64,000 bases of DNA from Bacteroidales bacterium. Lineage in GTDB: Bacteria > Bacteroidota > Bacteroidia > Bacteroidales > P3. How positions within the stretch are numbered: the first letter of the stretch is position 1; each line of letters begins with the position of its first letter. This document shows, piece by piece, positions 34,001-43,352 of this stretch. The position numbers and the translations under genes are program-made. The notes under the pieces were generated by a model. It was not told the DNA's origin. It made no database searches and worked only from the letters and a program-made list of their open reading frames with translations. The stretch lies in contig JAGCOF010000053.1 of assembly GCA_017645585.1 (NCBI GenBank), forward strand, positions 1-64,000, written 5' to 3'.

Positions 34001-37000
34001 AAGATATTCTGCGCGATGGTCGCAAGGGCTTTGAGAACGGCCTTCCCACGTCGGCTACGGTGGTCAATGTAGACACCACCATCTGGGGCCGTGTGCCGAC
34101 CACGCAACCCATCGTTAATGCTTTCGACAACGACGAAGGTGCCCGTATGTATCAGGATGTGGGTTACGACGGTTTGGGTTCTACCCACGGGTTGGATGAT
34201 GAGCAGAGTTTCTTTGTCAGCTATTTGAATGACATTGCTGCGCGTTTCGGCACCAGCAGCGAGGCCTATCAGAAAGCTGCAGCTGACCCGTCGGGCGATG
34301 ACTTCCGCTATTTCCGCAGCACATACTATGACCAGGCCGATGTGAAAATCAATGACCGTTACAAGCTGTTCAACAACCCTGAGGGCAACTCGCCGGTGGA
34401 CAGCTACAACGAGGAATCCTACTCCACTACCGGCTCGTCCTATCCCAACGTAGAGGATATCAATCGCGACAATACCCTCAGCGAGGCGGAGAACTACTAT
34501 CAGTATGTAGTGGATATCAACCCCAACCGGATGGTGATAGGAGAGAATTACATTGTCGACATACAAGAGGCGCGCAATGTGCAGTTGCCCAATGGTGAGA
34601 CCACCACCTGCAAGTGGTATCAGTTCCGCATTCCCATTCGCGAACCAGATCAAAAGGTGGGTAGCATCAATGGCTTCCAATCGGTGCGTTTCATGCGTAT
34701 GTTCCTCAACCAATTCGAGGAGCCCGTCATCCTGCGTTTCGCCACGCTCGACTTGGTTTATTCAACATGGCGCAAATACAGCGAGGATCTGCTGCAGCCA
34801 GGCGACTATGTGTCGGGTACTTCAGATGAGACCACCTTCAACATCTCGACGGTCAACATCGAGGAGAACGGTTCGCGCCAGCCGGTGCCTTATGTGCTGC
34901 CTCCGGGAATTGAACGTGAGACATGGTACACCACCGGTAGCAGTTACACGCAACTCAACGAGCAGTCGATTGCCCTCGACGTGGATCAGCTTTCCAATGG
35001 CGACGCCCGTGCCATCTACCGCTCCACCAGCTATGACTTGCGTTTCTATGGTCACATGAAGATGTTCGCACACGCCGAGCAAAAGTATGCTGCCGACCAG
35101 CTGGCAGATGACGACTTGGTGCTGTTCGTGCGTCTGGGTAGCGACTACACCAACAACTACTACGAGTATGAGTTGCCGCTGAAGCTCACTCCATGGGGCA
35201 CCTCAGTGGATGACCCTTATGCCATTTGGCCCGAGAGCAACAATGTGGACATTGACCTGCAGCTGATGACGGAGATCAAGACCCGTCGCAACACCAAGGT
35301 GCGTGCCGGCGAGAGCGGCTATTCGCCCACATCGCTTTACTCTGAGTATATTGAAGGCAAGAAGTACACAGTGTTGGGAAGCCCCAACCTCGGCAAGGTG
35401 AAGGTAATCATGATAGGTGTACGCAACCCGAGGAAGGAGAGTCTCGACGATGGCAACGACATGCTCCCCAAGTCAGCCATTGTGTGGATTAATGAATTGC
35501 GCTTGAGCGACTACATCAACAAGGGCGGTTGGGCTGTAATGGGGTTGGCCCGTACCAATCTGGCCGACCTCGGCAACCTCTCGCTCTACGGTTCCTACAC
35601 GACCGCGAATTTCGGTAACCTTGAAGACCCCCTCATCAAAGAGGAACTTGTCAATACATTCAACTTCCAGACCACCCTCGACATGGAACTCGGCAAGTTC
35701 CTGCCAGAAACATGGGGTATGCACATTCCTTTGTATCTCGATTACAACCGCGAAATCGGCAGCCCTGAGTACAATCCCTACAACCCCGATGTGCTGCTCT
35801 ACGATGATTTGCGGAGCTATCAGTCTGCCGCCGAGCGCGACAGCGTGGCACAGATGACCCAACGCCGCAAGTCGGCCACCAACCTCACCCTCTCCAATGT
35901 GCGTAAGAACAGGGTGGGTAAGAATGCTTTGAAACCGCATTTCTATGACATTGAGAACTTCTCGGTGTCCTACGCCTACAGCCGAGAGCGCAGTTCGGAC
36001 GATGAGATAGACCACTACAACAAGGACCAGCATCGTGGTGGCCTCACCTACAACTACTCCATCCAGCCCAAGTTGGTGAAGCCGTTTGAGAAGGTGAAGA
36101 TGTTCAAGCACAAGAATTGGAAGATAATCAACGACATCAACTTCTACTACCAACCCAAGAACCTGAGCTTCTCCACTGAGATTTATCGTGACTTTGAAGA
36201 GACGCTTTTGCGCAACAAAAGCGCTGCGCTGGTCATTATCAAGCCCACCTACTTCAAGCAGTTTACATGGCAGCGCAACTACGGCGTGCAATACGACCTA
36301 TCACGCAGTTTCCGTATACAGTATTCCGCCAATGCCAATGCCCGTGTTGACGAGCCCATAGGCCGTATCGAGACGCAGTCGGCCTCGGACTCCATTTGGC
36401 ACTCCATCACCTCGGGAGGCACCATGCAGAACTTCAAGCAAACAGTCAATGTCACCTACGACTTGCCTGTCAATAAGCTCCCCTTCATGGACTTCTTGCG
36501 TATGCCGCTCACCTATCACACCACCTATACCTACCTCGGCACCACGCAGGCATTGGCCGCGATGGGCTCCACCTTGCAGAGTTCCACCATCATGACAGCT
36601 TCGATTCAGTCCTCCAACATGCAGACGTTGTACAACAAAGTGCCCATCCTCAAGAAAGCCTGGGCCACAGACAACGGAGCCGCTAACAAGCCCCGTATGC
36701 CGCAGGGAGGACGCCGCAAGACCGAGGCGAAGAAGATGTCGGCACAAGACTCCCTCGCTATGGCAGACAGTGTGCGTCACGCCAAGTTCAAGGAGACTAT
36801 GAAGGAAATTGGTTATTTCGCGTTGCGTATGGTGACAAGTTTGAGGAACTTTAATATGCAGTACAATGTCACCAATGGTTCACTGCTACCGGGCTACATG
36901 GGAGAACCCATGTTTGTCGGTCTTGACCCGCGCACCGGATGGACACCGGGGGTGGGCTATATCCTCGGATATGAGCAGGACATTGTAGAGGGCTTACGTC

Positions 37001-38190
37001 AGCAGGACCTGCTCAGTCGCGATACGCTGTTCAATACGGCCCATGAGATGACATCCAACCGCAACTTCTCGCTGCAAGCACAGGTAGAACCGATACGAGA
37101 CTTTAAGATAGACCTCACTGCCATGCAGAACTACACCTCTCGCGAGGAGTATTACTACAAGTATCTGTCTGTCGAAGACGTCGTCAAAGGTCCGCTATCC
37201 TATGTCATGGGAGGTACCTATACCACCACAGTTTGGGCTATGTCCACCGCTTTCACCAATGCTGACGCCTTGTTTGCCCAATTCCTTGCCAACCGCACCA
37301 CGGTGTCCGAAAGGCTGGCGGCAGCCAACCCCGACCCCTACACCGACCAGATGGTGCTCGACACGATGAATGGCCAATACTATCCTGCCGGCTACAGTGC
37401 CAATTCGCAGACGGTTCTGCTCACCTCTTTCCTGGCTACCTATCTGGGCAAGGATGCCTCCAAGCAGAGTTTCTCGCCCTTCTTCGGTTTCCCGCTTCCC
37501 AATTGGACCATCAACTACAATGGCCTCAACAAGGTGAAGTTCCTGAAGAAGTGGTTCACCAACATCACCTTCTCTCATAAATATACTGCCACCTATACCG
37601 TTGGCAACTTCTACACCGACGCCACCTTGGCCAATGCAGTGGACTATGACTACGGCGCCGAGACCTATGTCAATACGACGGGTGACTACATTCCGCCGGT
37701 GAGCATGGACGGTGTGCAGCTCAACGAGCAGTTCAACCCGTTGATTCGCATGTCGGTCAACATGGTCAACAGCTTCCAATTCAACTTCTCGCTGCAAAAG
37801 AACCGCACATTGCAGCTCTCCTTCTCCAACAACCAGCTGACCGAGACCACACGCGACGGCGTTACCTTCGGCGCGGGTTATCGCTTCAAAGATGTGGCTT
37901 TCCAGGTGCAATTCGCAGGCAAAACCTACAATCTCAAGAACGACATTGTGCTGAACCTCAATCTTACCTACAACAGCAACCTCACTAATATACGCAAAAT
38001 CAACCAGAACCTCAGCCAGATTTCCTCGGGTAGTGAGGTGTGGATGGCCGAAATCAGCGGCGAGTATGCCCTCTCCACCCATGTCACACTCCGGGCTTTC
38101 TTCCAGACCAATATCAACACCCCCTATATCTCCAATGCCTATCCCAACTCCACCACCAAGGGTGGTTTGACCATAAGACTCTCGTTCTAA
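31009..38190 (+). CDS. sprA: Type IX secretion translocon protein SprA (Sov)
   Basis: 2,393 residues, the full size for SprA/Sov, the giant outer-membrane barrel through which type IX cargo leaves the periplasm. A signal peptide ends near VVAWGQ. SprA-type blocks follow: the twice-occurring DLVEFDINENTRATFDFENTIKLKYEG kind of segment, SYVDDFEGAESSISL, RWGGIMRKLDYTDFE, and a C-terminal run of barrel strands ending in GGLTIRLSF. The gene is intact, so the machinery for the two cargo proteins in this window is present. It lies 35 bp after ruvA and is followed by a TPR gene. Confidence 0.96.
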   Translation: MQYLLRYCVYVGINPKWALKGKYILTLLMLFLLPVVAWGQNDSTDFTPMGSGYTPSSVTTTVEYNAETGDYVKITKVGDIVIGREYMTFEQYQDWKVDQLMSQYWNEKSEGTALDNAEGGLLSKIPGFNQIAQKLDMLNGKPLIDITPSGSAELTFQLLNNFRDDPQRDQHERSVTTFDFDENIQINLHAKIGDLVEFDINENTRATFDFENTIKLKYEGKEDDILQLFEAADISFPLNTTLIKGSQQLFGFHTKLKFGKLTVDAVLSEKETSTENMQVQGGASSHEFEIRADEYEENRHYFIAQYFYENYNRAMSTLPVVNSNIKIIRIEVWRTNVGAAVTQNRNILALTDLGEASPSSQRVIGTGRNMPDNNSNNLLNLINTSSVRSINSVTGYMQGLGMTAGTDYEKVESARLLNDNEYTFNRQLGFITLNQPLSNDQVLAVAFQYQVVGDTNVYQVGELTTDGINDPNTLIVKLIKGTATNTHGPLWRLMMKNVYFLKSSQLSHENFRLNVLYESKEGGVGIGYFTEGPQQGKPLIEVFGLDRMDATQSYYYADGVFDWFDSAAFKGGLIQASTGRIFFPYVEPFGKDLRTILGDDEFANQYCFDSLYTMTQTLARQYADRNRFYLEGYYTSSVSGEISLGYSVTPGSVTVTAGGMPLIENVDYTVDYTMGTVRIINESILSSNTPISVSSENNSFSMTTKRMLGLHLNYEFQPNFNLGATVMNLHEKPLTQKNNFGDEPTSNTIWGLDVNYSHEVPFITKLIDLLPGIDTKAPSNLTLTAEFAHFIPGMSSTGSKEGSVSYVDDFEGAESSISLTAPTSWFMASTPQDYQTAMPMFPETAPGTGLAYGFNRAKLAWYRISRDFYDNNCPSNITRDDQSQPYARSIAEQEVFPNKDLSAGQPTAIYELNLAYYPEEKGPYNYDVAPTAYSAGIDSRGKLQNPASRWGGIMRKLDYTDFETQNIETLEFWLMDPFIENPTHSGGKLYINLGDISEDILRDGRKGFENGLPTSATVVNVDTTIWGRVPTTQPIVNAFDNDEGARMYQDVGYDGLGSTHGLDDEQSFFVSYLNDIAARFGTSSEAYQKAAADPSGDDFRYFRSTYYDQADVKINDRYKLFNNPEGNSPVDSYNEESYSTTGSSYPNVEDINRDNTLSEAENYYQYVVDINPNRMVIGENYIVDIQEARNVQLPNGETTTCKWYQFRIPIREPDQKVGSINGFQSVRFMRMFLNQFEEPVILRFATLDLVYSTWRKYSEDLLQPGDYVSGTSDETTFNISTVNIEENGSRQPVPYVLPPGIERETWYTTGSSYTQLNEQSIALDVDQLSNGDARAIYRSTSYDLRFYGHMKMFAHAEQKYAADQLADDDLVLFVRLGSDYTNNYYEYELPLKLTPWGTSVDDPYAIWPESNNVDIDLQLMTEIKTRRNTKVRAGESGYSPTSLYSEYIEGKKYTVLGSPNLGKVKVIMIGVRNPRKESLDDGNDMLPKSAIVWINELRLSDYINKGGWAVMGLARTNLADLGNLSLYGSYTTANFGNLEDPLIKEELVNTFNFQTTLDMELGKFLPETWGMHIPLYLDYNREIGSPEYNPYNPDVLLYDDLRSYQSAAERDSVAQMTQRRKSATNLTLSNVRKNRVGKNALKPHFYDIENFSVSYAYSRERSSDDEIDHYNKDQHRGGLTYNYSIQPKLVKPFEKVKMFKHKNWKIINDINFYYQPKNLSFSTEIYRDFEETLLRNKSAALVIIKPTYFKQFTWQRNYGVQYDLSRSFRIQYSANANARVDEPIGRIETQSASDSIWHSITSGGTMQNFKQTVNVTYDLPVNKLPFMDFLRMPLTYHTTYTYLGTTQALAAMGSTLQSSTIMTASIQSSNMQTLYNKVPILKKAWATDNGAANKPRMPQGGRRKTEAKKMSAQDSLAMADSVRHAKFKETMKEIGYFALRMVTSLRNFNMQYNVTNGSLLPGYMGEPMFVGLDPRTGWTPGVGYILGYEQDIVEGLRQQDLLSRDTLFNTAHEMTSNRNFSLQAQVEPIRDFKIDLTAMQNYTSREEYYYKYLSVEDVVKGPLSYVMGGTYTTTVWAMSTAFTNADALFAQFLANRTTVSERLAAANPDPYTDQMVLDTMNGQYYPAGYSANSQTVLLTSFLATYLGKDASKQSFSPFFGFPLPNWTINYNGLNKVKFLKKWFTNITFSHKYTATYTVGNFYTDATLANAVDYDYGAETYVNTTGDYIPPVSMDGVQLNEQFNPLIRMSVNMVNSFQFNFSLQKNRTLQLSFSNNQLTETTRDGVTFGAGYRFKDVAFQVQFAGKTYNLKNDIVLNLNLTYNSNLTNIRKINQNLSQISSGSEVWMAEISGEYALSTHVTLRAFFQTNINTPYISNAYPNSTTKGGLTIRLSF

Positions 38191-38216
38191 TCAACAACTT
38201 GTAAAACTGACAACGA

Positions 38217-39605
38217 ATGAATAACGACCGATTCAACGACTTCGACGACGAAGACCGCCAGCTGGTGCTTGATTTTGAGAACACCGTGCTGCGTGGCGGC
38301 ATGCAGTTCTTCGATGTCGACGAACTTGAGGTCATCATCGACTACTACTTCGAGGTCAACGACCTTGAATCGCTACAGCGTGCCGTCGAGTATGCCGAGC
38401 AGCTCTACCCCGACAGCACCACCGTTCGCCTGCGCCGTGCACACCTGCTCATTGCGCAAGAGAAGTTTGAGGCTGCCTTGAAGATTATCAAGCAATTGCG
38501 CCGTCAGGAGCCCAACAATACCGACGTGGCCTATTCGCTTGGCGTGGCCTATGGCGCTGTGGGCGAGAGTCGCAAGGCCATCGACCTCTTTCTCGAGGCT
38601 GCCGCCGACGGATGGATGCTGGGGCGCGTCTATGGCAATATGGCCGAGGAATATTTCAACCTGCGCGAATACGACGAGGCCATCCGCTACTATCAGCTGG
38701 CCCTCGACACCGACAGTTTCGACCCAGCCACGCTATACAACTACCTCGACACCAGCGTCCAGGCTGGTCGCGTCGAGGATGCCATTACCTACCTCAAGTC
38801 TTTTGTCGGCGAGCATCCCTACAGCGGCGATGCCTGGCACTGCATAGGTTCCGCTTATCGTCAGCTGGGCCTCTATGAGCAGGCTGCCGATGCCTACGAG
38901 TATGCCATCGCCATCGACAAGACCGATTACTACTCCTATCTCGACCTCTCGTCGGTCCAAGAGGCAATGGGACAGACGGGCGACGCCGTCTCAACTCTCC
39001 TCCGTGCCCGCGACTATACAAGCCATCGTGCCGATCTCTATCGCGACATTGCCTGCATCTATGCCCGCGTCGACAATGCCGAGATGGCTATCCTCTATTT
39101 CCGCAAAGCGGTGGAGGAGAACCCCGACGATGCTGAACTGCATGCCTCACTGGCGTTGACCTATTCGGTGGCCGGCGACCTGGGCACTGCGCTACCTATC
39201 ATCAAGAAGGCCCTCCGCATGGCTCCCAACAATGCCGAGGTCCTCGGCACTGCCGCCCTTATCTACGACGCCATGGACAACTTCGAGGCCGCATCGGACT
39301 TCTACGAGCGCATGATAACCAGCGAGGAGTGTTCCGAGTTGCAGTGCCAACGCTATCTGCACTTCCTCTACAAGCACAAGGTCTATGAGGTGATGATTGA
39401 CTTCGCCACCGAGTCGCTCGAACTCTACCCCCAGCATCCGTTCTATTCTACCTATCTCGTGGCCGCCTGTTTCCACACTAACCGCTACAACCGTGCCGCC
39501 CAAAACATGCCCTACATTGATCCTGCCCTGTTGAATGAAATCTGTCCCGAGATTGCGGACCATCCCCGCCTCGGACCCCTAATACCCCACCATGACTCCG
39601 ACTGA
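38217..39605 (+). CDS. Tetratricopeptide repeat protein
   Basis: 462 residues made almost wholly of TPR units, with no signal peptide, so cytoplasmic. Units such as AYSLGVAYGAVGESRKAIDLFLEA, GNMAEEYFNLREYDEAIRYYQLALD and AWHCIGSAYRQLGLYEQAADAYEYAIAID are clear. It starts with an acidic MNNDRFNDFDDEDRQ. TPR proteins are scaffolds; no partner can be named. It follows sprA by 26 bp and may be cotranscribed with it. A palindrome of the CAGTTCTTCAA family lies just after its stop. Confidence 0.87.
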   Translation: MNNDRFNDFDDEDRQLVLDFENTVLRGGMQFFDVDELEVIIDYYFEVNDLESLQRAVEYAEQLYPDSTTVRLRRAHLLIAQEKFEAALKIIKQLRRQEPNNTDVAYSLGVAYGAVGESRKAIDLFLEAAADGWMLGRVYGNMAEEYFNLREYDEAIRYYQLALDTDSFDPATLYNYLDTSVQAGRVEDAITYLKSFVGEHPYSGDAWHCIGSAYRQLGLYEQAADAYEYAIAIDKTDYYSYLDLSSVQEAMGQTGDAVSTLLRARDYTSHRADLYRDIACIYARVDNAEMAILYFRKAVEENPDDAELHASLALTYSVAGDLGTALPIIKKALRMAPNNAEVLGTAALIYDAMDNFEAASDFYERMITSEECSELQCQRYLHFLYKHKVYEVMIDFATESLELYPQHPFYSTYLVAACFHTNRYNRAAQNMPYIDPALLNEICPEIADHPRLGPLIPHHDSD

Positions 39606-39620
39606 TTTTTAAATGTTTTA

Positions 39621-39675
39621 CATCAGTTCTTCAACAGTTCTACAACTTTTTTTTGAAGAACTGTTGAAGAACGAC
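39621..39675. repeat. Palindrome of the CAGTTCTTCAA family, copy 2
   Basis: Identical to 8125-8175 except for one base in the left arm (CTACAA for CTTCAA) and changes at the right end, where it continues into 11-bp units GAAGAACGACT, GAAGAACGGTT. Located between the TPR gene and dedA. Confidence 0.9.
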
Positions 39676-39751
39676 TGAAGAACGGTTGAAGAAGAGTCGG
39701 AGTTGATAGCACTCCAATGCTAACGGATAAGAAACAATAAAAAAAGACAAT

Positions 39752-40498
39752 ATGAACTGCAAAAGACTTTTTATCGTGCTGGCTGCACTTGTCGTGCTGG
39801 CGCAACCCCTTGCCGCACAAACCAACACCAACATTGCCGAGGCGGTGGACACCACCAAGACGGGCTGGGTGGCCTCGGTGCTGCATTGGTACGACGCCCA
39901 CATGAACTATTATGCCGTCGCCGGTCTCATGACGCTGGAAAGCAGTTTCATCCCATTCCCCTCCGAGGTGGTCATCCCGCCGGCCGTCTATGTAGCTGCC
40001 AATCCCGAAAGTCGCGGCGGCATGCAGATATGGCTCGTGGTGCTCTTCGGCACCCTTGGCGCCTTGCTGGGCGCCCTGATCAACTATTTCCTCTCCATGT
40101 GGCTCGGGCGCCCCATCGTCTATGCCTTCGCCGAGAGCAAGTTGGGTCACTTCTTCCGCCTGTCGAAGGAGAAGGTTGTGAAGGCCGAGAACTATTTCAA
40201 CGACCATGGCAACGTCTCCACGCTGGTGGGTCGCTTCATCCCCGTCATCCGGCAGCTGATTTCCATCCCCGCCGGTCTGTCCAAGATGAACCTCGGCGCC
40301 TTCTGTTTCTTCACCACCATTGGCGCGTTGGCATGGAACTGCATCCTGGCCCTGCTCGGCTGGCTGGCCTACAAGGCCGCCGACCCCTCGGTGATTGAGA
40401 AATACAGCCACCAGCTTTCCATCATCATCGTGGTGCTCTTTGTCGCCGCGGTGGCTTTCTTGATTGTTCGTGCCATCATAAAAAAACGCCGTAAATGA
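39752..40498 (+). CDS. DedA family membrane protein
   Basis: 248 residues. The SNARE-associated/DedA fold is shown by ESSFIPFPSEVVIPPAVYVA, GALLGALINYFLSMWLGRP, and the G-R-F-x-P-x-x-R-x-x-x-x-x-PAGLSKMN motif. DedA proteins are inner-membrane lipid (undecaprenyl- or phosphatidyl-) scramblases/transporters. Unusually for the family there is a signal-peptide-like N-terminus MNCKRLFIVLAALVVLAQPLAAQ. It overlaps the start of sufS (ATGA), so the two are translationally linked. Confidence 0.92.
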   Translation: MNCKRLFIVLAALVVLAQPLAAQTNTNIAEAVDTTKTGWVASVLHWYDAHMNYYAVAGLMTLESSFIPFPSEVVIPPAVYVAANPESRGGMQIWLVVLFGTLGALLGALINYFLSMWLGRPIVYAFAESKLGHFFRLSKEKVVKAENYFNDHGNVSTLVGRFIPVIRQLISIPAGLSKMNLGAFCFFTTIGALAWNCILALLGWLAYKAADPSVIEKYSHQLSIIIVVLFVAAVAFLIVRAIIKKRRK

Positions 40499-41697
40499 AT
40501 ATCAACGACATACGGGCTCAGTTTCCTATCCTTGACACCGTGGTGCATGGGCATCGGCTGGTGTATCTCGACAATGCTGCCACCACGCAGAAGCCGCAGT
40601 CGGTGATCGACGCATTGGCAGACTATTACAGTCATCTCAATGCCAACATACACCGGGGCGCTCACCATCTGGCCGCCGAAGCCACGGAACGCTACGAGGC
40701 GGTGCGTCGGCAGGTGCAGCACTTTATCGGTGCCGCCAGCAGCGACGAGATTGTTTTTACACGTGGCACTACCGAGAGCATCAATCTGGTGGCCTCCAGC
40801 TTTGCTCGCCGTTTCTTCAAAGGTAACGACGAGGTGATAGTCAGCGGCATGGAACACCACTCCGACATCGTTCCTTGGCAGCTGGCTGGAGCTACGTTGC
40901 GTCCCATCCCCTTCAGTGATTATGGGGTGCTTGATTTGGAGGCTTACCGTGGCCTCTTTAGCGAGAGAACCCGCCTGGTGGCAGTAAACCATGTGTCCAA
41001 TACCCTCGGTACCGTTAACCCCGTCAAGGAAATAATCGACATAGCCCATGCTCACGGTGTGCCTGTCCTTATTGATGGAGCTCAGTCGGTGGCGCATCTG
41101 AAGGTTGATGTGCAGGCCCTCGGGTGTGATTTCTACTGCTTCTCGGGCCATAAGATGTATGGCCCTATGGGTGTCGGTGTGCTCTATGGGCGCGAGGCGA
41201 TGCTCGATGAGTTGCCACCATATCAGGGTGGGGGAGAGATGATTGAGAGCGTCACTTTTGAGCGTACCACCTATAACAAATTGCCGTTCAAGTTCGAGGC
41301 CGGCACACCTTCGGTGGGTGATGTGATAGGCCTTGGACGTGCCATCGACTTTATGCAGCAAGTGGGCCTTGAGACCATTGCCGCCCAGGAAGACGACCTC
41401 TTGCGCTATGCTACCGAGCAACTGCTTGCATTGCCCGATGTGCACATCTATGGCTGTGCCCCGCAGAAGACCTCGGTGCTTTCGTTCCTGGTCGGTGGTG
41501 CTCATCCTTACGATGTAGGCACGCTCCTTGACCAGCTGGGTGTGGCAGTTCGCACAGGCCATCACTGCACACAGCCCATTATGGACCGCTACGGTATACC
41601 CGGCACTGTGCGTGCCAGCTTCGCCGTCTACAATACCCGCGAGGAGGTGAACCTCTTTGTTGCCGCGCTGAATCGTGTAATACCAATGCTGCAATAG
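40495..41697 (+). CDS. sufS: Cysteine desulfurase SufS
   Basis: 400 residues. PLP enzyme that takes sulfur from cysteine for iron-sulfur cluster building. YLDNAATTQKP, NIHRGAHHLA, the PLP lysine in CFSGHKMYGPMGVGVLYG, and the active cysteine in VRTGHHCTQPIM are seen; the long SufS-type beta-hairpin loop (YQGGGEMIESVTFE) is present. The other suf genes are not next to it. It overlaps dedA by 4 bases and is 2 bp before recN. Confidence 0.96.
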   Translation: MNINDIRAQFPILDTVVHGHRLVYLDNAATTQKPQSVIDALADYYSHLNANIHRGAHHLAAEATERYEAVRRQVQHFIGAASSDEIVFTRGTTESINLVASSFARRFFKGNDEVIVSGMEHHSDIVPWQLAGATLRPIPFSDYGVLDLEAYRGLFSERTRLVAVNHVSNTLGTVNPVKEIIDIAHAHGVPVLIDGAQSVAHLKVDVQALGCDFYCFSGHKMYGPMGVGVLYGREAMLDELPPYQGGGEMIESVTFERTTYNKLPFKFEAGTPSVGDVIGLGRAIDFMQQVGLETIAAQEDDLLRYATEQLLALPDVHIYGCAPQKTSVLSFLVGGAHPYDVGTLLDQLGVAVRTGHHCTQPIMDRYGIPGTVRASFAVYNTREEVNLFVAALNRVIPMLQ

Positions 41698-41699
41698 TT

Positions 41700-43352
41700 A
41701 TGCTTACCAACTTGCATATAGAGAACTACGCACTTATCCGAGAGACGGACATCCATTTCGGTGCCGGTTTTGTGGCCATCACTGGTGAGACGGGTGCTGG
41801 CAAGAGCATTCTGCTTGGAGCATTGGGGCTGCTGCTGGGCCAGCGGGCCGATGCTGCCGTGCTGGCCGACAAAGGGCGTAAGTGTGTTGTTGAAGCGCAG
41901 TTCGATATCAAAGGATTAGGTTTGGAATCTCTCTTTGCCGAAGCCGATGTTGACTATGACGACCGCCTCATCCTGCGCCGTGAGATACTGCCATCAGCCA
42001 AAAGCCGTGCTTTCGCCAACGACACACCCGTGCAGTTGCCTTTCCTCAAGGCGCTTGGCACACGCATCATCGACATTCATTCTCAGCACCAGACCTTGAC
42101 GCTGGCCGATAGTGCTTTCCGTCTGCATTTGCTCGACACCCTCGGCACAACATCTCCCATCGAGAAGTATCAGGCTGCCTATCGCGAATATACTGCCCTC
42201 AAACGTCAGTTGGAGGAGCTCACCACCACTGAGGCACAGAACCGCAAGGAACAGGACTATCTGCAGTTTCAATGGAACGAACTCAGCGAGGCCCGTCTGC
42301 AGCCCGATGAACAAGCGCTGCTTGAACAGGAGTCGCAGCTGTTGGCCCATGCTGAAGCCATCCGACAGGGCCTCTCCGAAGCGGCGCTGTTGCTCGACGA
42401 CGACAGTGGCCAGGCTGTCCTGTCGCGTTTGCGACAAGGCAAGAGCGCTTTGTCGCACATTGCCGCCTATCATCCGACGGTTGAGACGCTGCTTGCACGG
42501 CTGGAGTCGTCGCTCATTGAGCTTGACGACATCAGCAGCGAATTGCAGACCACTGCCGATGCCATTGCTTATAGCCCCGAGCGGCAGCAGGAGGTCGACG
42601 AACGTTTGGCGTTGCTCTATCGGCTTGAAAAGAAGCATGGTGTGGAGAGTGTGCCCGAATTGATTGCTTTGCGCGACGAACTCGATGCCCGCCTGCAGTC
42701 CATTGCCACCCTCGACGACCGTATACAGGCGCTCATGGAGCAGGTGGACCGTGCTTTCGGTACTCTGCAGTCGACGGCTGAAGCTCTTACCAAGAGCCGC
42801 CGCAAGGCGGGCAAACTGCTGGCTGAACACTTGTTGCCGTCCCTTCATGAACTCGGCATGCCTGAGGCTCGTTTTTCTGTAGAACTGACAGATAGTCCCA
42901 CCTACGGTCCTTTGGGGCATGATGCCGTCAGTTTCCTCTTCAATGCCAACCGTGGCGGCGAGTTGCGCGACTTGGCCAAAGTGGCTTCCGGTGGCGAGTT
43001 GTCGCGCCTGATGCTGGCCGTCAAGAGTATGCTTACCTCACACTCTCTGCTACCCACCATTATCTTCGACGAGATTGACACCGGTGTGAGTGGCGACATC
43101 AGCGTGGCTGTGGGCCGCATGATGGCGCGTATGGCTGACAGCATGCAGGTGATTGCCATCACTCATTTGCCGCAGATTGCAGCCCGCGGTACGCAACATC
43201 TCAAAGTCTACAAAGAGACAACCGACGACCGCACCGTATCGCGTATCAAAGAGCTTGCATCTGCCGAGCGCATCACCGAGGTAGCCACCATGCTCAGCAG
43301 CGACCCCCCGACGCCTGCAGCCCTGCAGACTGCTAAAGAATTGATGCAATGA
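41700..43352 (+). CDS. recN: DNA repair protein RecN
   Basis: 550 residues. An SMC-like ATPase of double-strand break repair. Head motifs: Walker A ITGETGAGKSILLGAL (about 28-43), RRxxxxSAKSRAFxNDTPV, IDIHSQHQ; C-terminal signature VASGGELSRLMLAVKS and Walker B TIIFDEIDTGVSGD. Between them is a coiled coil. The length matches the family. The stop overlaps the aroK start (ATGA). Confidence 0.96.
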   Translation: MLTNLHIENYALIRETDIHFGAGFVAITGETGAGKSILLGALGLLLGQRADAAVLADKGRKCVVEAQFDIKGLGLESLFAEADVDYDDRLILRREILPSAKSRAFANDTPVQLPFLKALGTRIIDIHSQHQTLTLADSAFRLHLLDTLGTTSPIEKYQAAYREYTALKRQLEELTTTEAQNRKEQDYLQFQWNELSEARLQPDEQALLEQESQLLAHAEAIRQGLSEAALLLDDDSGQAVLSRLRQGKSALSHIAAYHPTVETLLARLESSLIELDDISSELQTTADAIAYSPERQQEVDERLALLYRLEKKHGVESVPELIALRDELDARLQSIATLDDRIQALMEQVDRAFGTLQSTAEALTKSRRKAGKLLAEHLLPSLHELGMPEARFSVELTDSPTYGPLGHDAVSFLFNANRGGELRDLAKVASGGELSRLMLAVKSMLTSHSLLPTIIFDEIDTGVSGDISVAVGRMMARMADSMQVIAITHLPQIAARGTQHLKVYKETTDDRTVSRIKELASAERITEVATMLSSDPPTPAALQTAKELMQ

